A stretch of 64,000 bases of DNA, from contig JAKZAP010000017.1 in NCBI GenBank assembly GCA_023053575.1, forward strand, positions 21,871,023-21,935,022, in the 5' to 3' direction. A program made the translations under genes and the position numbers. Below the pieces are notes generated by a model. That model made no database searches and was not told the origin of the DNA. It saw nothing but the letters and a program-made list of their open reading frames with translations. Origin of the DNA: Branchinecta lynchi (lineage: Eukaryota; Arthropoda; Branchiopoda; Anostraca; Branchinectidae). Positions 35,369 to 46,097 of the stretch are shown piece by piece. Numbering within the stretch: position 1 is the first letter of the stretch; every line of letters begins with the position of its first letter.

Positions 35369-38230
35369 TCATGCAGTCTGTTCCTGCTGTTGCGTTGCAG
35401 CAAGAAGAGACTGCCATACAGGCAGGCAATGAAAAATTGGCACAGTGGCAAATTTTATAACCTCAATCTTTGAATCCAAAAGACGGCACAGAAGTGCCGC
35501 TCTAGCCTTACGGCGAATTTCCTCAAAAGTGAGGCATCTTCTCGAAACGAGCGCCGAAGAAACACTACAGATATATGGTAGCTTAAACAAACGCCGGAAC
35601 ACACGGTTATAACTTATTTTAGCGTTGCTAAGACTTTTAGCGGTAGCATTAGTTACCAATGCTAAAGCAAAAAGATGATAACAGTACGTTCTAAACAGCT
35701 GAACGCGTACATCAAGGTCAGCCTTGCTGAACTTACGAATTAAAACGTTTGCACGTTTGCATAGCCCCGATATCAACTCTTTAACATGAAGGTCATCATT
35801 CAGGTTAGACTTGAACGTGAATCCTAAATAACGGAACTCATCGACATAACATAGTATTCGACCTGACAGGTGCACATCATTTTTAGCAACACGAATACCA
35901 GCTTTGCGAAACAACATCACATGAGTTTTCTTTGTATTAAAAAGAATGTCATGTTGTGACGCAAAACTGTCACAAATTTTAAGAAGCTTATTCAATCCAT
36001 AACACGTAGGCGACAGTACCACTAGGTCGTCTGCAAAAAGCAGGTGGTTCATACATCTTCCGGCAATGTAGCATCCAACCATACACGAAGACAGACGGGC
36101 AGACAAAGCGTCAATATAAACTGAGTAAAGCGATGGGGACAGAACCCCACCCTGCCGAAGGCCGTTCAGAAGGCCAAACTCATTACTTACAGTCGTACCC
36201 CACCTTATTCTGAACTTCTGGTTCCGGAACCAATAAGATAGAAGTTTGAGGTAGCATGCTGGTACACTCCTAGCACGGAGTATATCAAGCATCGTCTTAT
36301 GGTTTACCCGATCAAAAGCTTTACTCGAGTCTATGAAACAAGCAAACACGGGTGAAGAATATTGTAGGAAATACTCCACAATAAAACGAAGTAGAAAAAT
36401 AGCAAATTCTACACCACAATAACGTTTAAACCCAAACTGGAACGATGAAGTCTGTAGAAATTCACGCAGGATGTCAGCCAAACATCTCTCAAATATTTTT
36501 GAAATCACAGTAGCAAGAGCTATGGGACGATAATTATCAGAACTGGTTAAAAGACCAGCACGATTTTTCAAAATTGGAACCAAATTTACTGACATTAGGG
36601 AATCCGGAACAAACCCGTGCACAATAAACGCATTGAACAGGGCACATAATACTGCACACTTTCTTTCAGAAGCAAATTTGAGGTGCTTAGCAGACACACC
36701 GTCTGCTCCCCCCGATTTAGCAGTATCTAACTTTCGTATGATAGTACTAACATCCATCTCAGTTACGGGTCTGATCATGCCAGACGAGGGCAGTACATGA
36801 TACTCAGAGCAATCACTGCCTACTGAAGAAAAAAGAGCCTCAAATTTGCCTCTCCACAACTCACAAATGGCCTCATCCCCGGAATACCCATCCATGGTCT
36901 GAGGGAGGACTTGTGGCACATTAAATACTGACCGAACACGAGACCAAAAATCTTTTACTTTACCCATTAATAATGATTTTGCCATCGCATCAAATCTCAG
37001 ACTTTCGCAATGAGATCTACATTGCTTGAGCCTTGTTTTAAAACAACGTCGTGCGAACTTCATAGCTTCTAGTACAGGCCCAAGAAGAGGCCTACCCATA
37101 TGAACCCATTGTAAAAAAGCACTTCTTGAACTCCCATAAAGAGACTTCAGGTGACGATTCCAACCTGGAATGTTGGACTTTCTACGATTTTGAGCTGTTA
37201 CCTTCGACGGGATAGTACTAGAAGCGGCAAAAATAAGAATACTCACAAACAATGCATATAGGCTAGAAATTTCAGCCCGATGTGTGATTATGTCACAATT
37301 CCGACCGTCACAAGAGAAACAGGGCAGGCTAAGGTCAATTTGATTGAGCTGATTTTGCGTGGCCACTAAGTAGCTCAGGGTATCTTCTTCTGTGCAGACA
37401 TCCCAATTCGTCGCTGGCATTACTGCTTTCGGAGCACATACCACATTATCATACAGCCCACTGGGCGGCATATTCACTACAAACCTCAACGGTAAATGGT
37501 CGGGACCAAACTCATACTCTATCCACATCTCGCTTATAAGGGGCACAAGCGGACTGGACACTAGGACGTGGTCTAACCACGATACCAAGCCTAGTTGACT
37601 TTCACTCACGTAAGTATATGAATTAGCTGGAAGCCTTTGCACATCAATCAGACACAGGTCATTGCTTTGAGCAAAAGATTGCAGCTCACCAAAGAAGTCA
37701 GGAGAACAGCAGCGACTAGCATTGGAATTAAAATCACCGAGGACACAAAGGTAATCAAACTGTCCAGACTCAACGATAGAGTGAATCCTCCTGAGACAAT
37801 CTTCAAATTCAGACACATTTCCCGAGCAGCACGTAGGTAAGTATACGTTTACATAAAGCAGGGCATCCCCTTGAGGACCGATCTTAAATCCAATCATGCG
37901 GTCGTCATGGAGATCTACGATATCGCAGCATGGCCCCAGCTCTTTTCTCCACAATACAGCAACGCCACCGTAAGGCCTACCGGTAAGCAGCTCCGAATCA
38001 TTTACGGGGGTGACACCTGCTCCGTAGAACGAGGAATCAATGCTTTGTAACAGGGGGAGATCACACTGCAACAGCCAGATCTCTTGCAGGAATATAATAT
38101 CGGACGTACTACACAGATAACTGATCTCGTGTCGACTAGAGCGCACGGATCGGCAATTATATGAACATACTCTAATCGGCCTGCTGCACATTTCCAGATC
38201 CCTGAGGTCGCTCATAGAATTTGCGCACAA
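35369..38230 (-). CDS. LINE ORF2 endonuclease/reverse transcriptase (953 aa)
   Basis: This is the retrotransposition enzyme. It nicks target DNA and reverse-transcribes the element RNA. An exonuclease-endonuclease-phosphatase domain spans about residues 15-250, with SYNCRS (23-28), LQEIWL (48-53), GDFN (165-168), WLDHV (218-222) and GPDHLP (242-247). The RT follows, with SDNYRPI (564-570), SKAFDRV (635-641), LRQGGVLSP (691-699) and catalytic FADDLV (732-737). The C-terminal part is the usual thumb-like extension without RNase H or a zinc knuckle. Length and uninterrupted motifs are consistent with a functional copy. Confidence 0.92.
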   Translation of the reverse strand: MCANSMSDLRDLEMCSRPIRVCSYNCRSVRSSRHEISYLCSTSDIIFLQEIWLLQCDLPLLQSIDSSFYGAGVTPVNDSELLTGRPYGGVAVLWRKELGPCCDIVDLHDDRMIGFKIGPQGDALLYVNVYLPTCCSGNVSEFEDCLRRIHSIVESGQFDYLCVLGDFNSNASRCCSPDFFGELQSFAQSNDLCLIDVQRLPANSYTYVSESQLGLVSWLDHVLVSSPLVPLISEMWIEYEFGPDHLPLRFVVNMPPSGLYDNVVCAPKAVMPATNWDVCTEEDTLSYLVATQNQLNQIDLSLPCFSCDGRNCDIITHRAEISSLYALFVSILIFAASSTIPSKVTAQNRRKSNIPGWNRHLKSLYGSSRSAFLQWVHMGRPLLGPVLEAMKFARRCFKTRLKQCRSHCESLRFDAMAKSLLMGKVKDFWSRVRSVFNVPQVLPQTMDGYSGDEAICELWRGKFEALFSSVGSDCSEYHVLPSSGMIRPVTEMDVSTIIRKLDTAKSGGADGVSAKHLKFASERKCAVLCALFNAFIVHGFVPDSLMSVNLVPILKNRAGLLTSSDNYRPIALATVISKIFERCLADILREFLQTSSFQFGFKRYCGVEFAIFLLRFIVEYFLQYSSPVFACFIDSSKAFDRVNHKTMLDILRARSVPACYLKLLSYWFRNQKFRIRWGTTVSNEFGLLNGLRQGGVLSPSLYSVYIDALSARLSSCMVGCYIAGRCMNHLLFADDLVVLSPTCYGLNKLLKICDSFASQHDILFNTKKTHVMLFRKAGIRVAKNDVHLSGRILCYVDEFRYLGFTFKSNLNDDLHVKELISGLCKRANVLIRKFSKADLDVRVQLFRTYCYHLFALALVTNATAKSLSNAKISYNRVFRRLFKLPYICSVSSALVSRRCLTFEEIRRKARAALLCRLLDSKIEVIKFATVPIFHCLPVWQSLLAATQQQEQTA

Positions 38231-39230
38231 GAACCCCGCTAGGCCAGAAGTCTGGACGCATTACTGTATCGTAGTAGTTGGCAGGGATAACCACCTTAAA
38301 GGAAGCACTGGTAGACCCGCGAGTATTAGGAATCCGCTCACACACTAAAGCACTTCCTCTATGGTTGAGTTTTCTCGCAAGAGCGTTTCCGAGAGCCTGG
38401 GCATCAGTCCCAGCATCCAAACGGGCGACAAATAGCTTCCTAGACTGACCTTGCAAGGCAGACCTGACGCCAACAAGGCCACCATTTGAAATAGCACCGA
38501 TAACCGCAGCGCCAGGGCGCTGGGGCTTGTTACTAGCACGACTTCCAGAACGTTTTACGGGGGGACGCGCGGCCACGTCGGCGAAACTCCTACGATTGCT
38601 TGTGCTACCATTCTCACCACTGGGAATTGTGGTAGCTAAATTGGGTAGTTGAGGTAACTGGATCACATGGTCCTCACTTTCAACAGCGCTTTCATCAACC
38701 GCATCATTATAAACGGTGCCTGTAGACGTGGACCTTGGTAAATGATTCCCAGAACATAGGGACGAACCTGAGTCAGCACCCGCAATTTTATTTGCCGCTA
38801 GCTCGTCACGAGTCACGGCGGTATTTCTGATCGTTTCAATACTCGATTTCAGATCGTTAATCTGCGTTCGCAAAAGCTCATATGAAGTTAGCACTGAAGC
38901 AATGTCAAAATGTTGCATGCTAAGCGGTGGTAAACGACCCAGGTTCGCGGCACAAAACTGAATGTTTGATCTGTCAATTTCGCTGACAATGCTAAAAATA
39001 TCTTCAAGAGCGAACATCTTAATTCTTCGTACAGTCGAAAAAGATTCGGAATACTTTTTTCGCTGCGCGTCGGTCAGCACAGACCGAAGGCGTGATTTTG
39101 CCTCATTTATTTCATCCAATTCATAAAAATCGTGGCAAATTTTTAGGATCACATCCTTTACAGTATTGTCAACTTTATTGTTCATAAAGCAGAGTAGCTC
39201 GGATACAATCACCTTGTCAGACTCCATCAA
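38172..39230 (-). CDS. LINE ORF1 protein (352 aa)
   Basis: This is the predicted RNA-binding chaperone of the retrotransposon. Residues about 1-45 (SELLCFMNNKVDN, KICHDFYELDEI) match the N-terminal helix found in arthropod CR1-like ORF1 proteins. Residues about 110-145 form a likely short coiled coil. A basic, Ser/Pro-rich linker follows (KRSGSRASNKPQRPG). The C-terminal domain runs from KLFVARLD to FWPSGVLVRKF, the pattern of the RRM-like domain in this ORF1 type; no CCHC knuckle is seen. The ORF overlaps ORF2 by 59 nt in another frame, suggesting reinitiation or frameshift to express ORF2. Confidence 0.8.
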   Translation of the reverse strand: MMESDKVIVSELLCFMNNKVDNTVKDVILKICHDFYELDEINEAKSRLRSVLTDAQRKKYSESFSTVRRIKMFALEDIFSIVSEIDRSNIQFCAANLGRLPPLSMQHFDIASVLTSYELLRTQINDLKSSIETIRNTAVTRDELAANKIAGADSGSSLCSGNHLPRSTSTGTVYNDAVDESAVESEDHVIQLPQLPNLATTIPSGENGSTSNRRSFADVAARPPVKRSGSRASNKPQRPGAAVIGAISNGGLVGVRSALQGQSRKLFVARLDAGTDAQALGNALARKLNHRGSALVCERIPNTRGSTSASFKVVIPANYYDTVMRPDFWPSGVLVRKFYERPQGSGNVQQAD

Positions 39231-42200
39231 TAAGCTTACGTACTCACAGCTTAGTTGAGATTTTCATTGCAATTTGCACAAAGTCCAAAATCAATCCGTG
39301 GGCGAGATCCAATGTCGGTAAACAATTTGCTCAACTTATCCAATCCGATCTGCGGTCGTGATTTCAACCGCACTGATCGAGTGCTGAATGAATATATGAG
39401 CTATCAGTCGACTGTTGCTTACAGTCGACTGTTGCTTACAAGTCACTTACATGTCTCACAGCTGGTATCGCCTATTTTTTGGTTTCAGTGTGTACGTTAC
39501 TCCTGAAGTTGTCAACCCCTTGAAACTTTCAAACTGGTTTATCTCATGAAGGATTTTTATTTTAAAAAAATGGATGACATATACTTAGATCAGCTCATCA
39601 AGGGCTATCGATTGCCCTAACCACAACAAAAGAATATCGGAAAAAGGGACTAAATTGACTTTGCAGTCAGTTGAACTTTATCCTTTTCAATCGTGGACAT
39701 CGTGACGGATGAAAACTTGGAACAATATCCTATATAATCTAGTTGGTATTATAAAGCTATCCGTAACTTTTCAGGATTAAAATACCATAGATGACCCTAT
39801 TAATTATTACGAAACTACCTTGTTTAACATTATCATTTGTACCCGTTGCGTAAACAGTAAATCCTAGGTTACAGCGATAGAACATGGGTATACCGGCTAG
39901 CAAAAGTTGTAAACCCCTCACCGCTGAAGACTTATGTAGCATAAGAGCAGTACAAGTCCCTTGCATGTCTTACAATTGGGAACCAAATTGTTCTTACCAT
40001 CAAATGACAGGTACGCCAACTAGCGAAAGCTGCAAAACCCTCATTGCCGAAGATGATTATGAGCTAACAGTCGACTGTCGCTTACAAATCCCCTACATGT
40101 CTCAGAACTGGTATCGCCTATTTTTGGTTTCAGTGTGTACCTTACTACTGAAGTTGTCAACCCCTTGCAACTTTCGAACTGGCGTATCTCATGAAGGAGT
40201 TTTTGTACCAAAAAATGGATGACATATACTTTGATCAGCTCATCAGCAGCAATCGATTGCCGTCGAGAAAAATTTCTACCTATCTTATATAATCTTGTTG
40301 GTATTATAAAGCTATCCGTAACTTTTCAGGATTAAAATACCGTAGATGACACTATTAACTATTACGAAACTACCTCATTGTTCTACATTATCGTTTGTAC
40401 CCGTTGCGTAAAAAGTTAATCCTAGGTTAATCCCCAAACTTTCTACCGTCAGGTTTATGGAAATCGAATACAATGAGCACCAATTTACAAAAGTTCTAGC
40501 CCCTCGTGAACTGATTCTTACTTACAAGTCTCTCTCCCGTGATAGACATCAAGTTCACCGGATAAAAATAATGGGTACACCAGCGAGCAGTAGTTGTAAA
40601 CCCCTCATCCCTGAAGATGATTGTAGCATAACAGCCGCTTATTACTTAGAAGCCCCTTGCATGTCTTACAATTGGGAACCAAATTGTTCTTACTATCGAA
40701 TACACCGGAAACAGATAACAGGTGCACCAAGTAGCAAAAGCTGCAAACCCCTCATTGCCGAAGATGATTATGAGCCGACAGTTGACTGTTGCATACATGT
40801 CCCCTACATGTCTCACAACTGATATTGCCTATTTTTGGTTTCAGTGCGTACGTTACTACTGAAGTTGTCAACCCCTTTAAACTTTCAAACTGGTTTGTTT
40901 CTTCGCTGTCGCTTAATGCTGAAGTTTTCAACTTATCGAAGATTTTTAAACGGGATGTTGTAAAAAAACTAATCATATGATCAAAAGGTATTCTTCAGCG
41001 TTGTAAAAACAACAACAAAATAATATAGGAAGAAGGGACTAAATTAACTTTGCAGTCAGTTGAAGTTTATCCTTTTCAATCGTAGACATAGTGACGGATG
41101 AAAAATTGGAATAATATCTTATATAATCTAGTTGGCGTTAGAAAGCTATCCGTAACTTTTCAGGATTAAAATACCATAGATGACTACCTCATTGCTTTAC
41201 ATTTTCGTTTGTATCCGTTGTGTAAACAGTTAATCCTAGGTTACATTGATAGACCATCGACACAAACTTTCTTACTGTCAGATTTATAGAAATCGAATAC
41301 AATGTGCACCCAATTGCAAAAATTCCTAGCCACTCGTGAACCGATTCCTACTTACAAGTCCCTCTCTCGTGATATACATTAACCCTTAACCGAAAACAAA
41401 TAATAGGTACACCAGCTAGCAAAAGTTGCAAACCCATCATCGCAGAAGATGACTGTAGCATAACAGCCGATTATTACTTCCAAGTCCCTTGCATATCTTA
41501 CCATTGGGAACCAAATTGTTCTTACCATCGAATACACCGGAAACAAATAACAGGTACACCAACTAGCAAAAGCTGCAAACCCCTCATTACCAAAGATGAT
41601 TATGAGCCAACAGTCGACTGTTGCTTAAAAGTCCCCTACATGTCTCATAGCAGGTATCGCCTATTTTTGTTTTCAGTGTACCTTACTACTGAAGTTGTCA
41701 ACCCCTTTGAAATTTTCAAACTGGTGTATCTCGTGAAGGAATTTTTGTACCAAAGAATGGATGAAATATACTTTGATCAGCCCATCAATGGCTATCGATT
41801 GTCGTTGAAAAAAAAATTCTACCTGTCTTAGTTCAAAAGTTGACTTTTTTGCCGTAGGCCAACTTTCTAACGTCACGACTTAGAAAGGAGCAAAGGATAA
41901 GCTCTAGTTTCTTTAGCAATGAGAGAACTTTTAAAGTTTAAGGGGCACATCTGATACCGTTACTCTACCGCAAACCCAAGTGCAAAAAAAATAAATTATA
42001 AACTCAGCTGGAATCGTCGCAGACATGGGCAGAAACAATAGATGGCAGCACTTTCGGACCCGTGGGAAAAAGCCACTTTTTTGTCTCTGTAGATTTTTCT
42101 ATTTGTCCCTCAAAGAAGATATGTTGGCTGTGGGGCCGGGTAACTGCCGCATATATTTAACACTTATAGATTTTACTCCATCTTCAATTTGAAACTGGTG

Positions 42201-42420
42201 CCTGCCTGCTTGCAGGCTAGAACGGAGCTTTCCACTCGAAAGCAGAAACATGGTTTGATGAAACGAAAGGTTCGCTACACAACTTCAGATAGTCCTCTCT
42301 GACATAGGCTATACAACTCCACTTCACTTCGCAAACCGTAGGCTCTGGCTCGAGGACAAGCAAAAACCATCCTTATTGGCCCCAGGCAAGAGTTCTACGG
42401 AGCTTTCCAAAATGTTATGT

Positions 42421-42490
42421 CATATTCATCAATCCGGCCTAAGGTCCACACTTTCCGTAAAAACCGCACAGGTTAGACCCTTCCCAGTTA
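42421..42490. repeat. Empty site corresponding to GGGATCCC copy A
   Basis: CTTTCCGTAAAAACCGCACA is continuous here, whereas at 28.1-29.2 kb the same sequence is split by 1.04 kb. Confidence 0.85.
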
Positions 42491-42867
42491 CCAGGAATAA
42501 AATGAAATCGCCGGCATAGGAAAAAAAAAAAAAAAAAAAAAAAAACGAGGACAATACCTAAGTGTTGCTCTCGCAACACAATTACCTTCTATTTTCGAAC
42601 TATCCGTTTTTTCATCAAACATTCTCACATGTTTTATTTAACTTATGTACTTACTTCTCTATAGGCTACTACCCTATCTACAAAACCTTTCCTAATCATA
42701 CATAAAATTAAAAACCTATTAATTTTTCAATCAGTTAAATCATTTAAATTTAAAACTTCACAATACTCAATCAGCCAGATCTGTAGGTTAACTCCAAAGT
42801 AAAGTACTTAAAAAAAATTAAGTAAAACTTCAGACTCTCTCCCTGTTCCTTGTTTTGTGTAATACAG

Positions 42868-43184
42868 TAGTTGCGATTTTGCAGATACCATGGTATCTGT
42901 TACCACGGTAACTGGATCTGCATTTGTCATTTTTGCAGTTACCGTGGTATCTGATACACGATTGCTCTGCAAAAACGAGAATTGCCGAAATTGGGCTTTA
43001 CGAAGTCATCCCAAAAGAAAAACAGATATTCACCAATCTAACAAAATTTGATGAAAGTGAGATGACTTTTCAGATACCACGACCAGTTACTACGGTCGGA
43101 CCGTGGTATCTGAATATCAGATACCACGCTATCTGGCCAGATACCACTGCAAAAACGCCTTTTGACCGTGGTAAAACGCAACTA
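42868..43184. mobile_element. GATACCACGG palindromic MITE, copy 1
   Basis: Ends TAGTTGCGATTTTGCAG and GTAAAACGCAACTA. The body repeats GATACCACGG and its complement many times around a central AAATTTGATGAAAGTGA core. Confidence 0.75.
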
Positions 43185-43283
43185 TTCGTTCATACTAAGA
43201 CAGGAACAGAACATCATGGGCCCTTGTCCGATAGTAATCTCTAACGCTGGTTCCAGAACGAATTAGGATGAAATTAGGCTTAC

Positions 43284-43354
43284 CGGACGAGCTGGTTGTG
43301 AGGTCGATCTTGCGGTCGCTCGAAGTTGTGCTCGACGTGGCCCTCTCCTGCTCG
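43284..43354 (-). CDS. Cables: Probable Cables exon 5 (71 nt; frame uncertain)
   Basis: A short GC-rich island has an acceptor CTACTGACCCCCTCAAAG and a good donor CCG|GTAAGC. Its length, 23 codons plus two bases, exactly bridges the phase-0 end of exon 4 and the phase-2 need of exon 6, and in that frame it has no stop. That phase-compatible reading gives RAGEGHVEHNFERPQ. A different frame reads a serine-rich peptide (ERATSSTTSSDRKIDLTTSSS) that looks more like this region of CABLES but would need further unseen exons to restore phase. So the exon is likely, but its frame is open. Confidence 0.45.
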
Positions 43355-43489
43355 CTTTGAGGGGGTCAGTAGATTTTTATACGAAAATTCCTAAAAAGGA
43401 ACGGATACTAATATTTAGACGAATCTACCGCAAATCCTCGCTCTAAGGTAGCTATGGTAAAAGCTAAAAGTAAAGTCTCTTAAGTCTTA

Positions 43490-43937
43490 TCTTCTGTTAA
43501 GACCTTTCTTTTCAGAGCTTACTGTACTCCGCTGTACTGTTTGTCACTGGTGTGTAACACGAGAGTTAAGTGTCTAGATACATTTCGGGTTTTATATAAC
43601 AACTCTTTCTGGTGGCTACACGGACTTGCATGGAACTGTAGTGCGTCTGGCATGTTTGTGGGTAAGGGCCTTCCTTCTTTCGGGGAACTTCGGCGTCGGG
43701 CTATCTTTTCTCTCCAGACCCGAATTCTTCGCTCTCGAAACCCCATGCTCGTGGTTCTTTCGAGTCCCCGTATGAGACTGACGTTGCCTGTGTGGTTAGT
43801 CTGGAACCGCGAACTTTACACGTGTTGCGTAGAGGGCTCGCAATCTTGAATGTATTTTGTTGTTTGTTTTTATGTGTTGTATGTGTAATGGCTCTAGAAG
43901 CCGTAGTCGAAGTTACATAAATAAATAAATAAATATA
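43490..43937 (+). mobile_element. LINE 3' fragment, same family as 19.3 kb, copy 2
   Basis: It is more strongly 5'-truncated than the 19.3 kb copy, sharing the CSAS...LPSFGELRRRAIFSLQTRIL frame, the 3' UTR (GGCTCTAGAAGCCGTAGTC) and an (AAAT)n tail. It lies about 130 bp from the probable Cables exon 5. Confidence 0.8.
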
Positions 43938-45277
43938 CCAAACGGCAGAACAGGTCCGAGAAAAAAATAGCTTGTTTTATATTTTTAAAGCCCAACCCAT
44001 ATTGAAATGATCTTTTGACGATCAAATGGTTCAGACATATCGTTTTTTTTTAAGTAAGTAGGAGGAATCCTTAAAGCACCGCTCGCACTTTTTACTGCTT
44101 ATGCTCCAGTACTTTAGAATAGTTGAACAATATAAGACCAGGCGAACGTCTCTGGCTTCTTAAACCTTTGTCATGGCCTTAATCTTAAACCTTTGTCACG
44201 GTTTCTGCTACCGTTGACTAGGTAGCAGAAAAACGGAAAAATTAAAATAACCGTTTTTTTTTTGTTTTATTAAAATAACCCTCTTTGGCTGTTAAAACCT
44301 TTGTCATGGCCTAAACCTTAAACCTTTTTCCTGGTTTCTGCTACCGTTGACTAGGTAGCAGAACAAGAGCTAAAAAATTACCTGGGGAAAAGATGTACAG
44401 ATAGACTTGATTTAGCTATTTTTCTTTAGTTAGTACGAATTTTTAGAAGCCAATAATTTAGCAGCCATGCTTCACTGTTGAAATTAAATAAAATATTTTC
44501 AGTATATAGGTACAGTCTACTATGACAAACCTCTGATTTCTGGAAATCCATGCCAGCCGTCAGGTATAGCTGGTATTTAGAATAAATGGCTATCCCCTGC
44601 TCACCAGTGCTGGCAAAAAGCATGCAGTTTTTTTGCGGGAAAGAAAAAAACAAAAAACAAAGATTAGGTCACTTTCAAGGCTAAGAATTAATCTACCTTT
44701 TTCCGAAATAAATCTTTCTAGGATGACTGAACGCAAAATATCTTCTGAGTAAACTTGTAGTAACCTGTTTTGAACTAGATGACCCATAGGGTTTGACTGA
44801 AAATTTCATAATAGTGGGTTGTCTTCAGAGGGGTAATCTCCCAGCGCCTTCAGCGGTCATTTCCCCAATGGGTATCTTTGGCCTTTTGCAGAATAATCTC
44901 GACCAAAGTGTTAATTTTCTTTGTTTGATTGATGCTACAGTCAAACGTAACGTAGACTGGACTTGGCCCAGTCGGAAGGGGACTCTGTCAGTGTGAATAG
45001 GCTACTTAACGTAAGAAACTTAAGCCGTAACTTAAGTACTTAACGTAAGGTCTTACGTTTTCAACGTGAAGGGGGCTTAAAGCTGTTAATGCACACAATA
45101 AAATTCTGAAAATGCTTCCAATGCTTTCAAGAATTCGTTGGACAATGTCCGAAAGAATCGGCAACAAAGAAGGGTTTTAGACAAAATTTGTAGAGACCAA
45201 TTGCCATTTCGTAATCGTGCTAACATTTGTATCCATTTTGATTCTTTGCAATAAGGCCAAGAGCTGGGCTCACTTAC
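43938..45277. other. Intron between probable exon 5 and exon 4
   Basis: Apart from the direct repeat at 44160-44366, nothing firm is seen. A weak phase-compatible candidate exon (about 44766-44699, minus; poor acceptor) was considered and not accepted. Confidence 0.4.
44160..44366 (+). repeat. Direct repeat with CTGCTACC hairpin
   Basis: CTTAAACCTTTGTCACGG then TTTCTGCTACCGTTGACTAG and GTAGCAGAA occurs at about 44185-44233 and again at about 44316-44364. CTGCTACC and GGTAGCAG form a stem with an 8-nt loop. Confidence 0.75.
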
Positions 45278-45404
45278 CAGGCAATTATCCCCTTGGAACG
45301 GAGACTCCAACCCCAGCATTGTGTAGACATCTAGCGCTTCCGACGCTGACGACATCGGACGGGATCCGGAGAAGTGACGTCGCCGGACCAGAGCGTCGAG
45401 TGGC
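45278..45404 (-). CDS. Cables: Cables exon 4 (GLE block)
   Basis: This 127-nt exon has acceptor TCTCTTTAG and donor CTG|GTAAGTGAG. The first base completes AG to Arg and the exon ends on a whole codon. It encodes RPLDALVRRRHFSGSRP followed by MLGLESPFQGDN, which lines up with the IIGLEGVELGADGK segment of vertebrate CABLES. Composition is clearly more GC-rich than the surrounding intron. The vertebrate continuation VSYTQFL is not encoded here; it is either lost or on a short exon I did not find. Confidence 0.75.
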
Positions 45405-45434
45405 CTAAAGAGACAGATGGCCATTCAGCCACGG

Positions 45435-46090
45435 GAGTCAAACAAAAGCTGCGTTCGTTGCACTCCGGGCTGTCTCGGGTGCTTTGTCACCGGTGTCCTG
45501 TTCTTCTCTTGTAATGCGTTTTTTGGTTCACCAGTGAGTAGTAACCCGCGAGTGCAAAACTGTCTAAGTTTTCGGTTTTGTGCGAAACCGCGAACCCCCG
45601 TCAATTGACGAAAAGTTGCTAACTTCTCCGTAAAGCCGGGCTTCCGAGCAGGTTCTGGTTAGTCCGCACCGGTGAGATAAAATAAGACGATAAATATTCC
45701 TCCAGCCCAAGGTGACTGCGAAAAAATTTAAAATAGGACACCAGATAGTTCAAAAACGGGTTATAAGACTGGTGAGTAGTCACCAGTATGGATGCAAAAA
45801 CACCTTATAAGAATAAGCAGAGACTACCGGTGAGAATTCTCGTGACAAAGAACGCAGCTAAAAGCGTTCTTTACCAGGTCACTGCTAGCCTGTGCTTCTT
45901 ATAAGGCGTTTTTGCATTCATCGGTGGCCGCTCCGCGATCTTATAACCCGTTTTCCGACTAACGAATGGCTGGTTAGTGCTCACCGGTGCGGACTAACCA
46001 CAATCTGTTCGGGAGGCAGGTTCTAGTGACGTCACCGGTGACATAAAAACACACAATAGGACAAAAACCGAACACCGGTGAGGAAAAACC
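45435..46090. repeat. ACCGGTGA foldback element, copy 1
   Basis: GGTTAGTCCGCACCGGTGAG (45655) and its complement (about 45982-46003) form long arms; CTTATAA and CACCGGTG words repeat between them. It starts just beyond Cables exon 4. Confidence 0.65.
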
Positions 46091-46097
46091 AGAGTAG

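Larger units (their letters stand above)
35288..39394 (-). mobile_element. Full-length two-ORF non-LTR retrotransposon with 10-bp direct repeats
   Basis: The element is about 4.1 kb with a short 5' leader, ORF1, overlapping ORF2 and a 3' UTR of about 70 nt without a long poly(A). Both outer edges carry TGAATGAATA (35288-35297 and 39385-39394). The DNA on either side is the broken repeat unit ...GAAGATGAT / TATGAGCTA..., which is uninterrupted in nearby copies, so the insertion point is clear. Neither ORF shows a stop or frameshift, suggesting recent insertion. Organisation (coiled-coil ORF1, EEP endonuclease plus RT, no RNase H) fits the CR1/Jockey group. Confidence 0.9.
34490..42585 (+). repeat. 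Composite repeat R with central tandem units (host of the intact LINE)
   Basis: Both ends carry a GTGTTGC..GCAACAC palindrome (about 34535-34553; 42562-42580). The centre repeats a unit with landmarks CAGGATTAAAATACC (34828, 39770, 40329, 41161), CCGTTGCGTAAA, GAAGATGATTATGAGC and TCTTACAATTGGGA; spacings of 560 and 830 bp show deletions. The intact LINE interrupts one unit at 35288-39394. A shorter, inverted copy occupies 28020-28149 plus 29190-29890. Confidence 0.75.

Noticed and set aside
44699..44766. Alternative Cables exon between exons 4 and 5
   Set aside because: Phase fits, but the acceptor lacks a pyrimidine tract and the peptide shows no clear match to CABLES.
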